NCBI GenBank assembly: GCA_007123695.1
Contig: SLGN01000593.1
Coordinates: forward strand, 1-15,172
Length of the DNA: 15,172 nt
Direction: 5' to 3'
DNA from: Verrucomicrobiales bacterium
GTDB taxonomy: Bacteria > Verrucomicrobiota > Verrucomicrobiia > Verrucomicrobiales > DEV007
The translations under genes and the position numbers were made by a program. This document shows, piece after piece, positions 8,751-15,099 of this stretch (its first letter is position 1; each line of letters opens with the position of its first letter). The notes below the pieces were generated by a model. That model did no database searches and was not told the origin of the DNA. It worked only from the letters and a program-made list of their open reading frames with translations.

Positions 8751-10019
8751 TCACCGCTTGATCCAGCGCTTCGACTTGAACTCGTAGCGGGGCAGCGAAC
8801 CCGGCTCGACAGCCGTGACGGGGATGCGCAGGGTAAAGGCGTCTCCCAGTTCCCGCGCGACGCGTCCGGCGAGGTCGGGGCCCGCTTTCGCACCGGCTTC
8901 GATCATCACTTCGAGCTCGGCCATGGACTGGCGCGTCGTCTGGACGACTTGGAACTCGACCACCTCGGGGAAGCCGCGGATGATCTTCTCGACCGCGCTG
9001 GGGTAGACATTGACCCCGCGGATCACGACCATTTCGTCGATGCGTCCGAGGATGCCGCCTTCGAGGCAGAGGACCGGCTCGCCTCCGCCCGGCGGTTGGA
9101 AATACGCCTTTTCCACGAGGTCGCCGGTGCGGTAGCGCAGCAGGGGGCTCGCCGTACGCGTCAGGGTTGTCAGCACCAGCTCGCCCCGCTGCCCCGGCAC
9201 GACCTCGAGCTGGGTGTCGCGGTCGATGATCTCGGCCAGATAGGAATCTTCCAGCACGCAGAGGGCGAGGGGCTTTTCGGGATCTTCGTAGGTCACCGGG
9301 CCGGTCTCGGTCATGCCGTGGTGGTCGTGGACGCGCGCGCCCTTCCACAGCTCGGCGAGGCGCTTTCTCACCTCGGGCAGGCTGCCGCCGGGCTCACCGG
9401 CCACGATGATCTTCCGCAGCCGGTAGGCCGCCGTCTCGTCGTCGCGGTGCGTGGCGTAGAGTTCGCCGAGCCGCAGAGCGTAGGTGGGGGTGCAGCAGAG
9501 CGTCTCGACATCGTGCGCGACCATGGTCTGGAGGCGGGCTTTGCTGCTGAGCCCCCCGCCGGGGATCGCGAGGTTGCCCCGCCGCGTCGCGCTTTCGAAG
9601 GCGGTCCAGAAGCCGAGGAAGGGCCCGAAGGAGAAGGCGAAGAAGATCCGCTCGCCGGGCGGGATGGCGGCGGCTTCGTATACGCGGTCCCAGCAGTCGA
9701 GCATGGCCGACCAACTCTCGGGTGTGTCGAGCGTCGGCATGGGGGCCCGGGTCGTGCCGCTGCTCTGGCAGAATCGGGTGTAGCGCCCGATCGGATAGGT
9801 GAGGTTCGATCCGTAGGGGGGGAACTCCTCGCGGTCCCACACGAGATCCATCTTCGTGGTGAAGGGCATCCGCGCGACGAAGTCGGCCAGAGTTGTCCCG
9901 CCGTCCCCCAGACCCGCCTTCGCGAGCCGGGGACCGTAGAAGGGATTTCCCGCGCGGAGTTCCGCAAGCAGCGCGGCGAGGCGGGCGGCCTGGACCGACT
10001 CGATTCGCGGACGCGTCAT
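8751..10019 (-). CDS. PaaK-like adenylate-forming acyl/aryl-CoA ligase
   Basis: The protein has 422 residues, close to phenylacetate-CoA ligase length. It should activate a carboxylic acid with ATP to an acyl-AMP and then a CoA thioester, in the cytoplasm. Seen: ATP-binding loop CQSSGTTRAP (84-93), the IIVAGEPGG segment (205-212), DHHGMTETGPVTYED (232-246), an LLRYRTGD segment and a C-terminal small domain ending LPRYEFKSKR. These match the PaaK branch of the ANL superfamily, but the residues after SSGTT (RAPMPTLD) differ from the usual GKPT, so the acid may not be phenylacetate. The ATG at 10019 shares one base with the stop of the upstream membrane-protein gene (TGATG); a GTG three bases earlier is also possible. 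With the thioesterase nearby, a role in making or turning over an aryl- or acyl-CoA is likely. Confidence 0.85.
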   Translation of the reverse strand: MTRPRIESVQAARLAALLAELRAGNPFYGPRLAKAGLGDGGTTLADFVARMPFTTKMDLVWDREEFPPYGSNLTYPIGRYTRFCQSSGTTRAPMPTLDTPESWSAMLDCWDRVYEAAAIPPGERIFFAFSFGPFLGFWTAFESATRRGNLAIPGGGLSSKARLQTMVAHDVETLCCTPTYALRLGELYATHRDDETAAYRLRKIIVAGEPGGSLPEVRKRLAELWKGARVHDHHGMTETGPVTYEDPEKPLALCVLEDSYLAEIIDRDTQLEVVPGQRGELVLTTLTRTASPLLRYRTGDLVEKAYFQPPGGGEPVLCLEGGILGRIDEMVVIRGVNVYPSAVEKIIRGFPEVVEFQVVQTTRQSMAELEVMIEAGAKAGPDLAGRVARELGDAFTLRIPVTAVEPGSLPRYEFKSKRWIKR

Positions 10020-10576
10020 CACGCCTTTGGCGATTCCGCCGCCGGAGCCGGCTTTTTGGCGTGGCCCGCCGGAGCCGGGTCGGGCTTGAACTTCACCACC
10101 AGATAGGCGCCCGTCGCCGCCATCACGATGCCGAGAACGAAAGGCCAGCGGATCCCCGCAAGACCTCCCGCAGGCGGATGCATCACCATCGACACGATCG
10201 CGTTGACGATAGGGGCGCCGGCAAAGATGATCGACATCACGACGGCGGGGGCGCTGCGGTTGCCCTGCGCGAAGAGCGCGCCGAGCGAGAGGAGCACGAA
10301 GAAAGCGCCGATCGCCCCGAGGATCCCGGCGATGAGCGAGAGCCAGAGGCCCTTGCCGGGGAAGTTCCAGTCCGAACCGCGGGCCACGAGGATGGCGAGC
10401 GGGGCGAGCACCGCCGTCAGGAAATAGGCGACGCCGACGAAGAGAAAGGCCTTGTAGCGCCCGTTCGCGGGATCGCCCATGCCGACTTGGCCCATGTGGA
10501 GGAAAATGCCGTAGAGCCCCCAGGTCACGACGGTGCCGAGGGCGAAAAATAGCCAGGAATAGCTGCTCATGTCCAT
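10019..10576 (-). CDS. Five-helix inner-membrane protein, possibly EamA/DMT-like half transporter
   Basis: The protein has 185 residues from the ATG at 10576; an ATG at 10570 or a TTG at 10579 would also be in frame. Hydrophobic segments lie at about 7-27, 43-65, 77-102, 110-131 and 146-162, followed by a cytoplasmic-looking Pro/Ala/Lys tail (PAPAGHAKKPAPAAESPKA). Five helices with small-residue motifs (TWGLYGIF, GAPIVNAIVS) are reminiscent of one half of a ten-helix EamA drug/metabolite transporter, which would work as a dimer. I do not recognise a named family with certainty. Its stop overlaps the ligase start, so the two are translated together. Transport or membrane handling of the ligase substrate or product is a reasonable guess. 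Confidence 0.72.
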   Translation of the reverse strand: MDMSSYSWLFFALGTVVTWGLYGIFLHMGQVGMGDPANGRYKAFLFVGVAYFLTAVLAPLAILVARGSDWNFPGKGLWLSLIAGILGAIGAFFVLLSLGALFAQGNRSAPAVVMSIIFAGAPIVNAIVSMVMHPPAGGLAGIRWPFVLGIVMAATGAYLVVKFKPDPAPAGHAKKPAPAAESPKA

Positions 10577-10634
10577 CAATTCGATTTGCCGTTTTTACTG
10601 AAAGAGGATTCCGCCGCCGTGGCTGCGCCGGATC

Positions 10635-11105
10635 TCAGGAAGGAACCAATCCCTCGGGAGCGGTCTCGATCTTCTCGCGCCATTCCTCGGGGATGGCAAC
10701 CGCTTTCATGCGGCGGGTTTCGGTGTCGAAGGAGACGCAGACCACGGTGAAGCGGCCCGTCGCCGCGAGAGCGCGGTCGTCTCCTCCGTCGGGATTCTTC
10801 CAAAACTGAAAGTAGTAGTGGATCGTCTTGTTGCGCAAGGTTTCGACCAACAACTCGATCTCCACCACCTCCTCGAAATGGAGCGGCAACCGGTAGTCGG
10901 CCGAGGCATGCACCCGGGGCCAGCCGACGTTCGGCCCGCCCATTCCGACTCCGTGCCGGAAGGGATGCACAGAGAAGCCCAGAGATCGGTAGAAGGCGTG
11001 CTCCGCCGACTCCATGAAGCGGAAGAAGTTGGAGAAGTGCATGATCCCCGCGACATCGGTGTCGGCGAACTCGACGATGCGGCGGTGGAGAAAGCGATGG
11101 GCCAT
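10635..11105 (-). CDS. Hotdog-fold acyl-CoA thioesterase (4HBT/YbgC-like)
   Basis: The protein has 156 residues, the usual size. It should hydrolyse an acyl- or aryl-CoA thioester in the cytoplasm. Seen: VEFADTDVAGIMHFSNFFRFME at about residues 11-32 carries the family signature, where D17 is the expected catalytic Asp in the T-D-x-x-G-x-x-x-x-x-N-Y/F pattern; HASADYRLPLHFEEVVEIE follows at the second strand region. The ATG at 11105 was chosen because AAGGTG stands six bases upstream; the longer frame uses a TTG at 11141 and adds 12 residues that do not fit the family. It is the first gene of the thioesterase, membrane-protein and ligase group, 58 bp before the membrane-protein gene. Thioesterase and CoA ligase acting on the same CoA pool are commonly neighbours. 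Confidence 0.88.
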   Translation of the reverse strand: MAHRFLHRRIVEFADTDVAGIMHFSNFFRFMESAEHAFYRSLGFSVHPFRHGVGMGGPNVGWPRVHASADYRLPLHFEEVVEIELLVETLRNKTIHYYFQFWKNPDGGDDRALAATGRFTVVCVSFDTETRRMKAVAIPEEWREKIETAPEGLVPS

Positions 11106-11173
11106 GCCGCACACCTTGGGCTTGCCGGGGGGGAAATGCAATGGGGGAAGACCGGCGATGCGCGGTGCGAGGC

Positions 11174-11199
11174 GAGGCCGGGGAGGTGCCCCGGTCCTC
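11174..11199. terminator. Stable hairpin between sigma-factor and thioesterase genes
   Basis: GAGGCCGGGG (11174-11183) pairs with CCCCGG-T-CCTC (11189-11199) over 10 bp with one bulged T and a 5-nt loop. It starts 24 nt after the sigma-factor stop on the minus strand. No T-run follows. It may separate the sigma-factor transcript from the metabolic genes or attenuate readthrough. The gap 11106-11222 otherwise shows nothing. Confidence 0.4.
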
Positions 11200-11222
11200 C
11201 CGCGATCTTGAAGACCGCGAAC

Positions 11223-11846
11223 TCACTCCGCCACGCCGCCAAGCAACGCGTTGCCCTCGCCCTTGAGCCGGTCGTCGATGGTCGCGCGGAGCCTTTCGAC
11301 TCCCCGACGGATGCGCGCCTTGACCGTGCCGAGGGGGCTGTCGATGCGCTCCGCGATTTGCTTCTGGGTCAGTCCTTCGAAGTAGGCCAGTTCGATGACC
11401 TCTCGCTGCTCCGCCGAAAGCGAAACCACCGCCGACTGGAGGATGGTTCGCGCGTCGGAGAGATAGAGCGCCTCGCGCCCCGTCAGCGAATATTCCGGCG
11501 AATCGCCGTCGAGCTTCTCCTCGAACCGGTCGTAGAGGGCGCAGCGGCGCTGCACGCTGCGGACGCGGTCGATGGCCCGGTTCCGTGTCGTCGTGCAGAT
11601 CCAGGTCACGAGCGAACCCTTCTTCGGGTGGTAGGTGCCGGCCTTCCGCCAGATCGTCGCGAGGACCTCGTTCATCACGTCCTCGGAGTCCTCGTAGTGG
11701 TTCAGCACCTTGAACGCCGTCGAAAAGACGAGCGCGGAATACTTTTCCGAGAGTTCGGCGAAAGCGGCCTGGTCCCCTCCAGCGACCCTCGTCATCAGGT
11801 CTGCCTCTGCTTGACGGTCTGCTACATTGTTTTTTTCGCTGCTCAT
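11223..11846 (-). CDS. ECF-like RNA polymerase sigma factor
   Basis: The protein has 207 residues. It should direct RNA polymerase to a set of stress- or signal-controlled promoters. Region 2 covers about residues 17-102, with the core-binding helix YEDSEDVMNEVLATIWRKA and the -10 recognition helix GSLVTWICTTTRNRAIDRVR. Region 4 covers about 135-190, with SLSAEQREVIELAYFEGLTQKQIAERIDS and the recognition helix LGTVKARIRRGVERLR. Region 3 and region 1.1 are absent, as in ECF factors. No anti-sigma gene with a zinc-binding cytoplasmic domain is next to it. The ATG at 11846 has no clear Shine-Dalgarno. The gene is divergent from a MerR-type regulator across a 142-bp AT-rich gap, so that regulator probably controls it, as LitR does LitS in light-response loci. 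The pairing is inference from arrangement. Confidence 0.9.
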   Translation of the reverse strand: MSSEKNNVADRQAEADLMTRVAGGDQAAFAELSEKYSALVFSTAFKVLNHYEDSEDVMNEVLATIWRKAGTYHPKKGSLVTWICTTTRNRAIDRVRSVQRRCALYDRFEEKLDGDSPEYSLTGREALYLSDARTILQSAVVSLSAEQREVIELAYFEGLTQKQIAERIDSPLGTVKARIRRGVERLRATIDDRLKGEGNALLGGVAE

Positions 11847-11988
11847 ATTTTGTCGAAGTTATTTCGGAGTTGACCAACATTTGTCTATGAACAGAACTTA
11901 GACAAGAACTTTTTCGAGAAAATTTTCGCGAGACTCCTTTCCTTCGTAACCTTCGACGCGTCTCCGCTCGAAACCTGACAAAGTCGTC
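11847..11988. promoter_or_regulatory. AT-rich divergent promoter region with dyads
   Basis: This 142-bp region separates the sigma factor (minus) from the MerR-type gene (plus) and is much richer in A and T than the rest of the window. It contains a 7-bp perfect inverted repeat TTGTCTA (11881-11887) and TAGACAA (11899-11905) with an 11-bp spacer. A near-palindrome GTTG-AC-CAAC lies at 11869-11878, and a TTTTC-GA-GAAAA dyad at about 11911-11922. TTGACC at 11870-11875 could be a plus-strand -35, but no good -10 follows. TTGTCT read on the minus strand could serve the sigma factor. The dyads are candidate operators for the MerR-type regulator. Exact promoters cannot be fixed by eye. Confidence 0.55.
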
Positions 11989-12981
11989 ATGAAGACCCCC
12001 GACGAGGAATTTTTTGAAATCAGCGCCGTGGCAAGGCTCACGGGAATTTCTTCACACGTCCTTCGCGTGTGGGAAAGGCGCTACGGCGTCGTCGAGCCGC
12101 GGCGCAGCGATTCGAAGCGCCGCCGCTACACCCTCGACGACATCCAGCGCCTCTCCCTGCTGAAAACACTCGTCGACAACGGTCACGCCATCGGCTCCAT
12201 CGCAAAGCTGGACACCGACCAGCTCGAGGAGCGGATCTCCAACGTTCTCGACGCTCGCGCCGACATTGACTTTCTCGAAAACGTCGCCCCGACCGGAGTC
12301 TGTCGCATCGCGACGATGGGCACGAAGATCCTCCAGGCGGTCCGGTCCGCCGCCGACAACACCCCGGCCTTGCGCATCGTGGGCGAGTTCCCATCCTTCC
12401 GCGAGATGGGCGCAAGCCTGCGTCCCGGCTCCGCCGATCTCCTCATTATCGAGCGCGACACGATTTTCCCCGAAGACATCGCCGAACTCCAAGAACAGGT
12501 CCAGTCGATGAAGGCCCGCCGTGCCATCCTCGTCTACCAGTTTGCCCAGGTCGACACCATCCAGCCTCTCGACATCAAACGCATCACCGCCCTGCGCGCC
12601 CCTGTCGAGTCGGCCGAGATCCAGCTCGCCTGCATCGCCGACATCCAGCTCGCCCTGAGATCGGGGCGGCAGGAAGATCCCACCCCGCCTCCTCCGGAAA
12701 CTCTCCGGAGCACCGGCCCGTTCCCGGTGCGGCGCTACTCCGACGAGCAGCTCGTCCGCATCGGACGGATCTCCTCGGTGGTGAAGTGCGAGTGCCCGCA
12801 GCACCTTGCCAACCTGCTCTCAAGCCTGGTCGCCTTCGAGCGCTACAGCGAGCAGTGCGAAGACCGCAACCCCGACGACGCGCGGCTCCACTCCTACCTT
12901 CACCGCACCACGGCCGAGTGCCGCTCGCTGATGGAGTCCGCCCTCTCCGAAGTCCTCACCCAGGAAGGAATCGAGCTCTAG
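11989..12981 (+). CDS. MerR-type regulator, LitR/CarH-like architecture without a B12 site
   Basis: The protein has 330 residues. An N-terminal MerR winged-helix domain covers about 8-78 (FFEISAVARLTGISSHVLRVW, then RRYTLDDIQRLSLLKTLVDNG). A middle region (about 120-225) has an alpha/beta pattern with strands TPALRIVGEF, ADLLIIERD and RAILVYQF, resembling the Rossmann-like part of B12-binding domains. However, there is no D-x-H-x-x-G motif and no histidine at all between residues 67 and 271. A Pro-rich linker (231-237) leads to a helical C-terminal domain with C267-E-C-P-x-H272, C290 and C311. The Cys/His set could support metal or redox sensing. Known: LitR/CarH proteins repress light-inducible genes using adenosylcobalamin; this one must sense something else or act constitutively. 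It is divergent from an ECF-like sigma gene and 69 bp upstream of tspO. Confidence 0.82.
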   Translation: MKTPDEEFFEISAVARLTGISSHVLRVWERRYGVVEPRRSDSKRRRYTLDDIQRLSLLKTLVDNGHAIGSIAKLDTDQLEERISNVLDARADIDFLENVAPTGVCRIATMGTKILQAVRSAADNTPALRIVGEFPSFREMGASLRPGSADLLIIERDTIFPEDIAELQEQVQSMKARRAILVYQFAQVDTIQPLDIKRITALRAPVESAEIQLACIADIQLALRSGRQEDPTPPPPETLRSTGPFPVRRYSDEQLVRIGRISSVVKCECPQHLANLLSSLVAFERYSEQCEDRNPDDARLHSYLHRTTAECRSLMESALSEVLTQEGIEL

Positions 12982-12986
12982 CCGAC

Positions 12987-13003
12987 GCGGTCGAGAGGAC
13001 CGC
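12987..13003. terminator. Hairpin just after the MerR-type gene
   Basis: GCGGTC (12987-12992) pairs with GACCGC (12998-13003) around the loop GAGAG, beginning 5 nt after the stop codon. No T-run follows, so it may only partly separate the regulator from tspO. Confidence 0.3.
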
Positions 13004-13050
13004 CCGCCGGAATCCCCCGCAGACCTAGCCTTCCTCACCCCTCTACGGAC

Positions 13051-13524
13051 GTGCCGCTCTGGTCGAAAAACCTCCTCTGCGCTCTCGTCTGCCTCCTCCT
13101 CGGCGGAGCCAGCGGCGTCGTCACCTCCAGCTCCATCCCCGGGTGGTACGCCACTCTGGAGCGCCCCCTGGGCACGCCGCCGAATGTCGTCTTCGGACCC
13201 GTGTGGACCCTGCTCTACGCCATGATGGGCATCGCCCTCGCCCGCGTCTGGCATCTCGCTCCGGCGGGCGGCACCAAGAGGCTTGCCCTTGGACTCTTCG
13301 CGATCCAGTTCGCCTTGAACCTCGCGTGGACGCCGATCTTCTTCGGCGCCCACCTCCTCGGAGTCGCGCTTCTCGAAATCGCCCTCCTCTGGATCGCCAT
13401 CCTCCTCACGATCATGTCCTTCCGCAGATTGGACCGCCTCGCCGCAGGCTTGCTCGCCCCCTATCTGGCCTGGGTATCCTACGCGAGCTACCTCACCGCC
13501 GGATTCTGGTTTCTGAACCGTTGA
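13051..13524 (+). CDS. tspO: TspO/MBR family tryptophan-rich membrane protein
   Basis: The protein has 157 residues with five membrane helices, the normal TspO size. It uses a GTG start at 13051. Seen: GWYATLERPLGTPPNVVFGPVWTLLYAMMGIA (31-62) matches the conserved loop and second helix, followed by NLAWTPIFFG (90-99) and PYLAWVSYASYLTAGFWFLN (137-156) in the last helix. Known: bacterial TspO proteins bind porphyrins and other tetrapyrroles, can degrade protoporphyrin in light, and are tied to oxygen, light or oxidative-stress responses. The gene lies 69 bp after the MerR-type regulator on the same strand and may be cotranscribed with it or controlled by it. Such a position next to a LitR-like regulator and an ECF-like sigma factor is what suggests a light or redox module. 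Confidence 0.92.
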   Translation: MPLWSKNLLCALVCLLLGGASGVVTSSSIPGWYATLERPLGTPPNVVFGPVWTLLYAMMGIALARVWHLAPAGGTKRLALGLFAIQFALNLAWTPIFFGAHLLGVALLEIALLWIAILLTIMSFRRLDRLAAGLLAPYLAWVSYASYLTAGFWFLNR

Positions 13525-13552
13525 GTGCATTTCGCCAATCGGAAAAATCAAT

Positions 13553-13566
13553 GGCCCCGGCGGGCC
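13553..13566. repeat. Small hairpin between tspO and the PcfJ-domain gene
   Basis: GGCCC-CGGC-GGGCC is a 5-bp perfect stem, 6 bp counting the flanking T-A pair. On the minus strand it is followed by TTGATTTTTCC, which would resemble a terminator, but no minus-strand gene ends here. On the plus strand there is no T-run. The rest of the 115-bp gap shows no gene. Confidence 0.3.
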
Positions 13567-13639
13567 AGAATCGAAAAAGACCCCACCGTCCGGACGAGCG
13601 TTGCAAGGGTCGGCAAGATGGAGTTTCCTTCCCGTCCCG

Positions 13640-14923
13640 ATGCCCCTTTCCGCACCCGCCACCGAATCCAGCGCCTCGTTCCGCAACGGCACCCTCTGCC
13701 TGACGCGGGGCTCGGTGGACATGCGCATCTCCGGGTCGCCCGTTCCGCGCGCGGCGATGCGCCGGGGGCGGGAAGGGTCTTGGGTCGAGTTCCATCCCGA
13801 TTTCCGCCTCGTCCATCCCTACCGTCCCCCGAGGCGCGCCGCCGCAGACGCACCCTCGGAAAAGCAGCTTGTCTTCGACTTCTTCGAGCAGACCGTCTCG
13901 GCCCCCGACAACCGGCCCGTGCCGCAGGCGCAGGTCCGCAAGCGGGCCTTCGACCATTTCCGCTTCTCGCTGCCGAAGCGCATCGCCAAGATCCTTGAGC
14001 CCTTTCCCACCCACCAGTGGCCGCTCCTCGTCATGCTGCAGCTCGATCCGGGAGCCGCCGATCTGGCCGGGAACAACCCCGCCCTCGCCTACGCCCTCGC
14101 CCAGCGTCTCCGGGCCGACCGCGAGCTCATCGCGAGCCTGCATTGCAGCTCGATGCGGCAGCGCGACCTCCTCGGGCTCCTCGACCTGCCGTCCTCCCCG
14201 GCGGCGGTCAACCTCTTCCGCAAAGTCGATCCGCGCTCCCTCAACGGGGACAACTGGGAAGACCTCGTCTCGGTCATCCGGGGTGAACTCGGCCAACCCA
14301 AGTCCTCGCTCCACCACCTCGCGTCCATCAACGCCGGCGTCGTCGAAATCCTCCGCGACCCCCGGGCGCGCGCCGCCGCGACCGTGCAGTTGCTCGACGA
14401 AGTCGCCCGCGACCGGGCCGAGAGCCATCGCGGCCGCGTCGTCCACATGATCACCAGCACCCTCCGCATGCAGGACGAACTGCGCACGCAGGAGCGCTGC
14501 GAACGCTTCCAAAGTCTCGCCCGCCTCGCCGCGGTCCACGACCGGGTCGCCGAGAACTACCGTCGCCGCGTCAGCCAGCTCATCCACGCGAGCGCGGACG
14601 GCCCGCCCTGCTTCCAACCTCCTCCGATTCCCGGCATTCCCGGCCGGATCGAGCCCATCACCAACGCCTCCGAACTCGTCGACGAAGGCGAAATCCAGGG
14701 CAACTGCGTCGCGAGCTACGCCGATCGGGTGCATGCCGGAGGGCTCTACATCTACCGCGTCCTCCACCCCGAGCGGGCCACCTTGTCGATCGTGCGGCGC
14801 GGCGTCGCCGCCCAAACCCACTGGGAAATCGGCGAGCTCGAGCGCCGCTTCAACACCGACGTCTCCGAGGAAACCGAAGAGTTCGTGCAAAGCTGGCTCG
14901 ACCGCCACCGAACCTTTGTCTGA
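13640..14923 (+). CDS. PcfJ-domain protein of unknown function
   Basis: The protein has 427 residues from the ATG at 13640; an in-frame TTG at 13601 would add 13. The C-terminal region (about 338-421) fits the PcfJ-like domain: ITNASELVDEGEIQGNCVASY (340-360), an aromatic-rich YIYRVLHPERATLSIV (370-385), then HWEIGELERRFNT and EEFVQSWLDRH. C356 followed by V-x-x-Y is the usual core. The rest is a long, mainly helical, Arg-rich region without a signal peptide or membrane helix. Known: PcfJ was named in the Enterococcus plasmid pCF10 transfer region, but homologues are widespread on chromosomes and their biochemical role is not settled. No conjugation, relaxase or plasmid gene is nearby, so a transfer role is not supported here. 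Confidence 0.75.
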   Translation: MPLSAPATESSASFRNGTLCLTRGSVDMRISGSPVPRAAMRRGREGSWVEFHPDFRLVHPYRPPRRAAADAPSEKQLVFDFFEQTVSAPDNRPVPQAQVRKRAFDHFRFSLPKRIAKILEPFPTHQWPLLVMLQLDPGAADLAGNNPALAYALAQRLRADRELIASLHCSSMRQRDLLGLLDLPSSPAAVNLFRKVDPRSLNGDNWEDLVSVIRGELGQPKSSLHHLASINAGVVEILRDPRARAAATVQLLDEVARDRAESHRGRVVHMITSTLRMQDELRTQERCERFQSLARLAAVHDRVAENYRRRVSQLIHASADGPPCFQPPPIPGIPGRIEPITNASELVDEGEIQGNCVASYADRVHAGGLYIYRVLHPERATLSIVRRGVAAQTHWEIGELERRFNTDVSEETEEFVQSWLDRHRTFV

Positions 14924-14948
14924 AGCCCGTTCCAAGAGGGAGTTCCGC

Positions 14949-14999
14949 CCGCTCGCCCGCTCGCCCGCTCGCCCGCTCAACCGCTCAACCGCTCAACCG
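14949..14999. repeat. Octanucleotide tandem repeat with a unit switch
   Basis: There are three copies of CCGCTCGC (14949-14972), then three copies of CCGCTCAA (14973-14996), then CCG. The two unit types differ at the last two bases and are cleanly blocked. It lies 25 bp after the PcfJ-domain gene. It could be a slippage-prone microsatellite; no gene reading through it is convincing. Confidence 0.85.
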
Positions 15000-15099
15000 A
15001 CTTCGGATTCACCGGACCTGCTGGTCGAGTTCTTCCATTCCCACAGTCCGAACCCTTAGATCACGCAGCGAACGCAGTCCACCGAAGTCCGCCCCCCGC

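Noticed and set aside
8631..10106. Plus-strand open frame opposite the CoA ligase
   Set aside because: The minus strand has all expected ligase motifs, while the plus frame has none and is a low-complexity Gly/Arg/Asp mixture.
10576..11880. Minus-strand open frame spanning the sigma factor and thioesterase in another frame
   Set aside because: It runs out of frame through two well-supported genes and encodes Arg-rich sequence without a domain.
13640..14923. Evidence for an integrated plasmid or conjugative element from the PcfJ domain
   Set aside because: No relaxase, coupling protein, integrase, tRNA target or direct flanking repeats are visible, and base composition matches the neighbours.
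13493..14980. Minus-strand open frame opposite the PcfJ-domain gene
   Set aside because: The plus-strand frame carries the PcfJ core. The minus frame is Gly/Glu/Val-rich and begins inside the octamer repeat.
14949..14999. CRISPR-like array
   Set aside because: The repeats are contiguous 8-bp units without unique spacers, and no cas gene is present.
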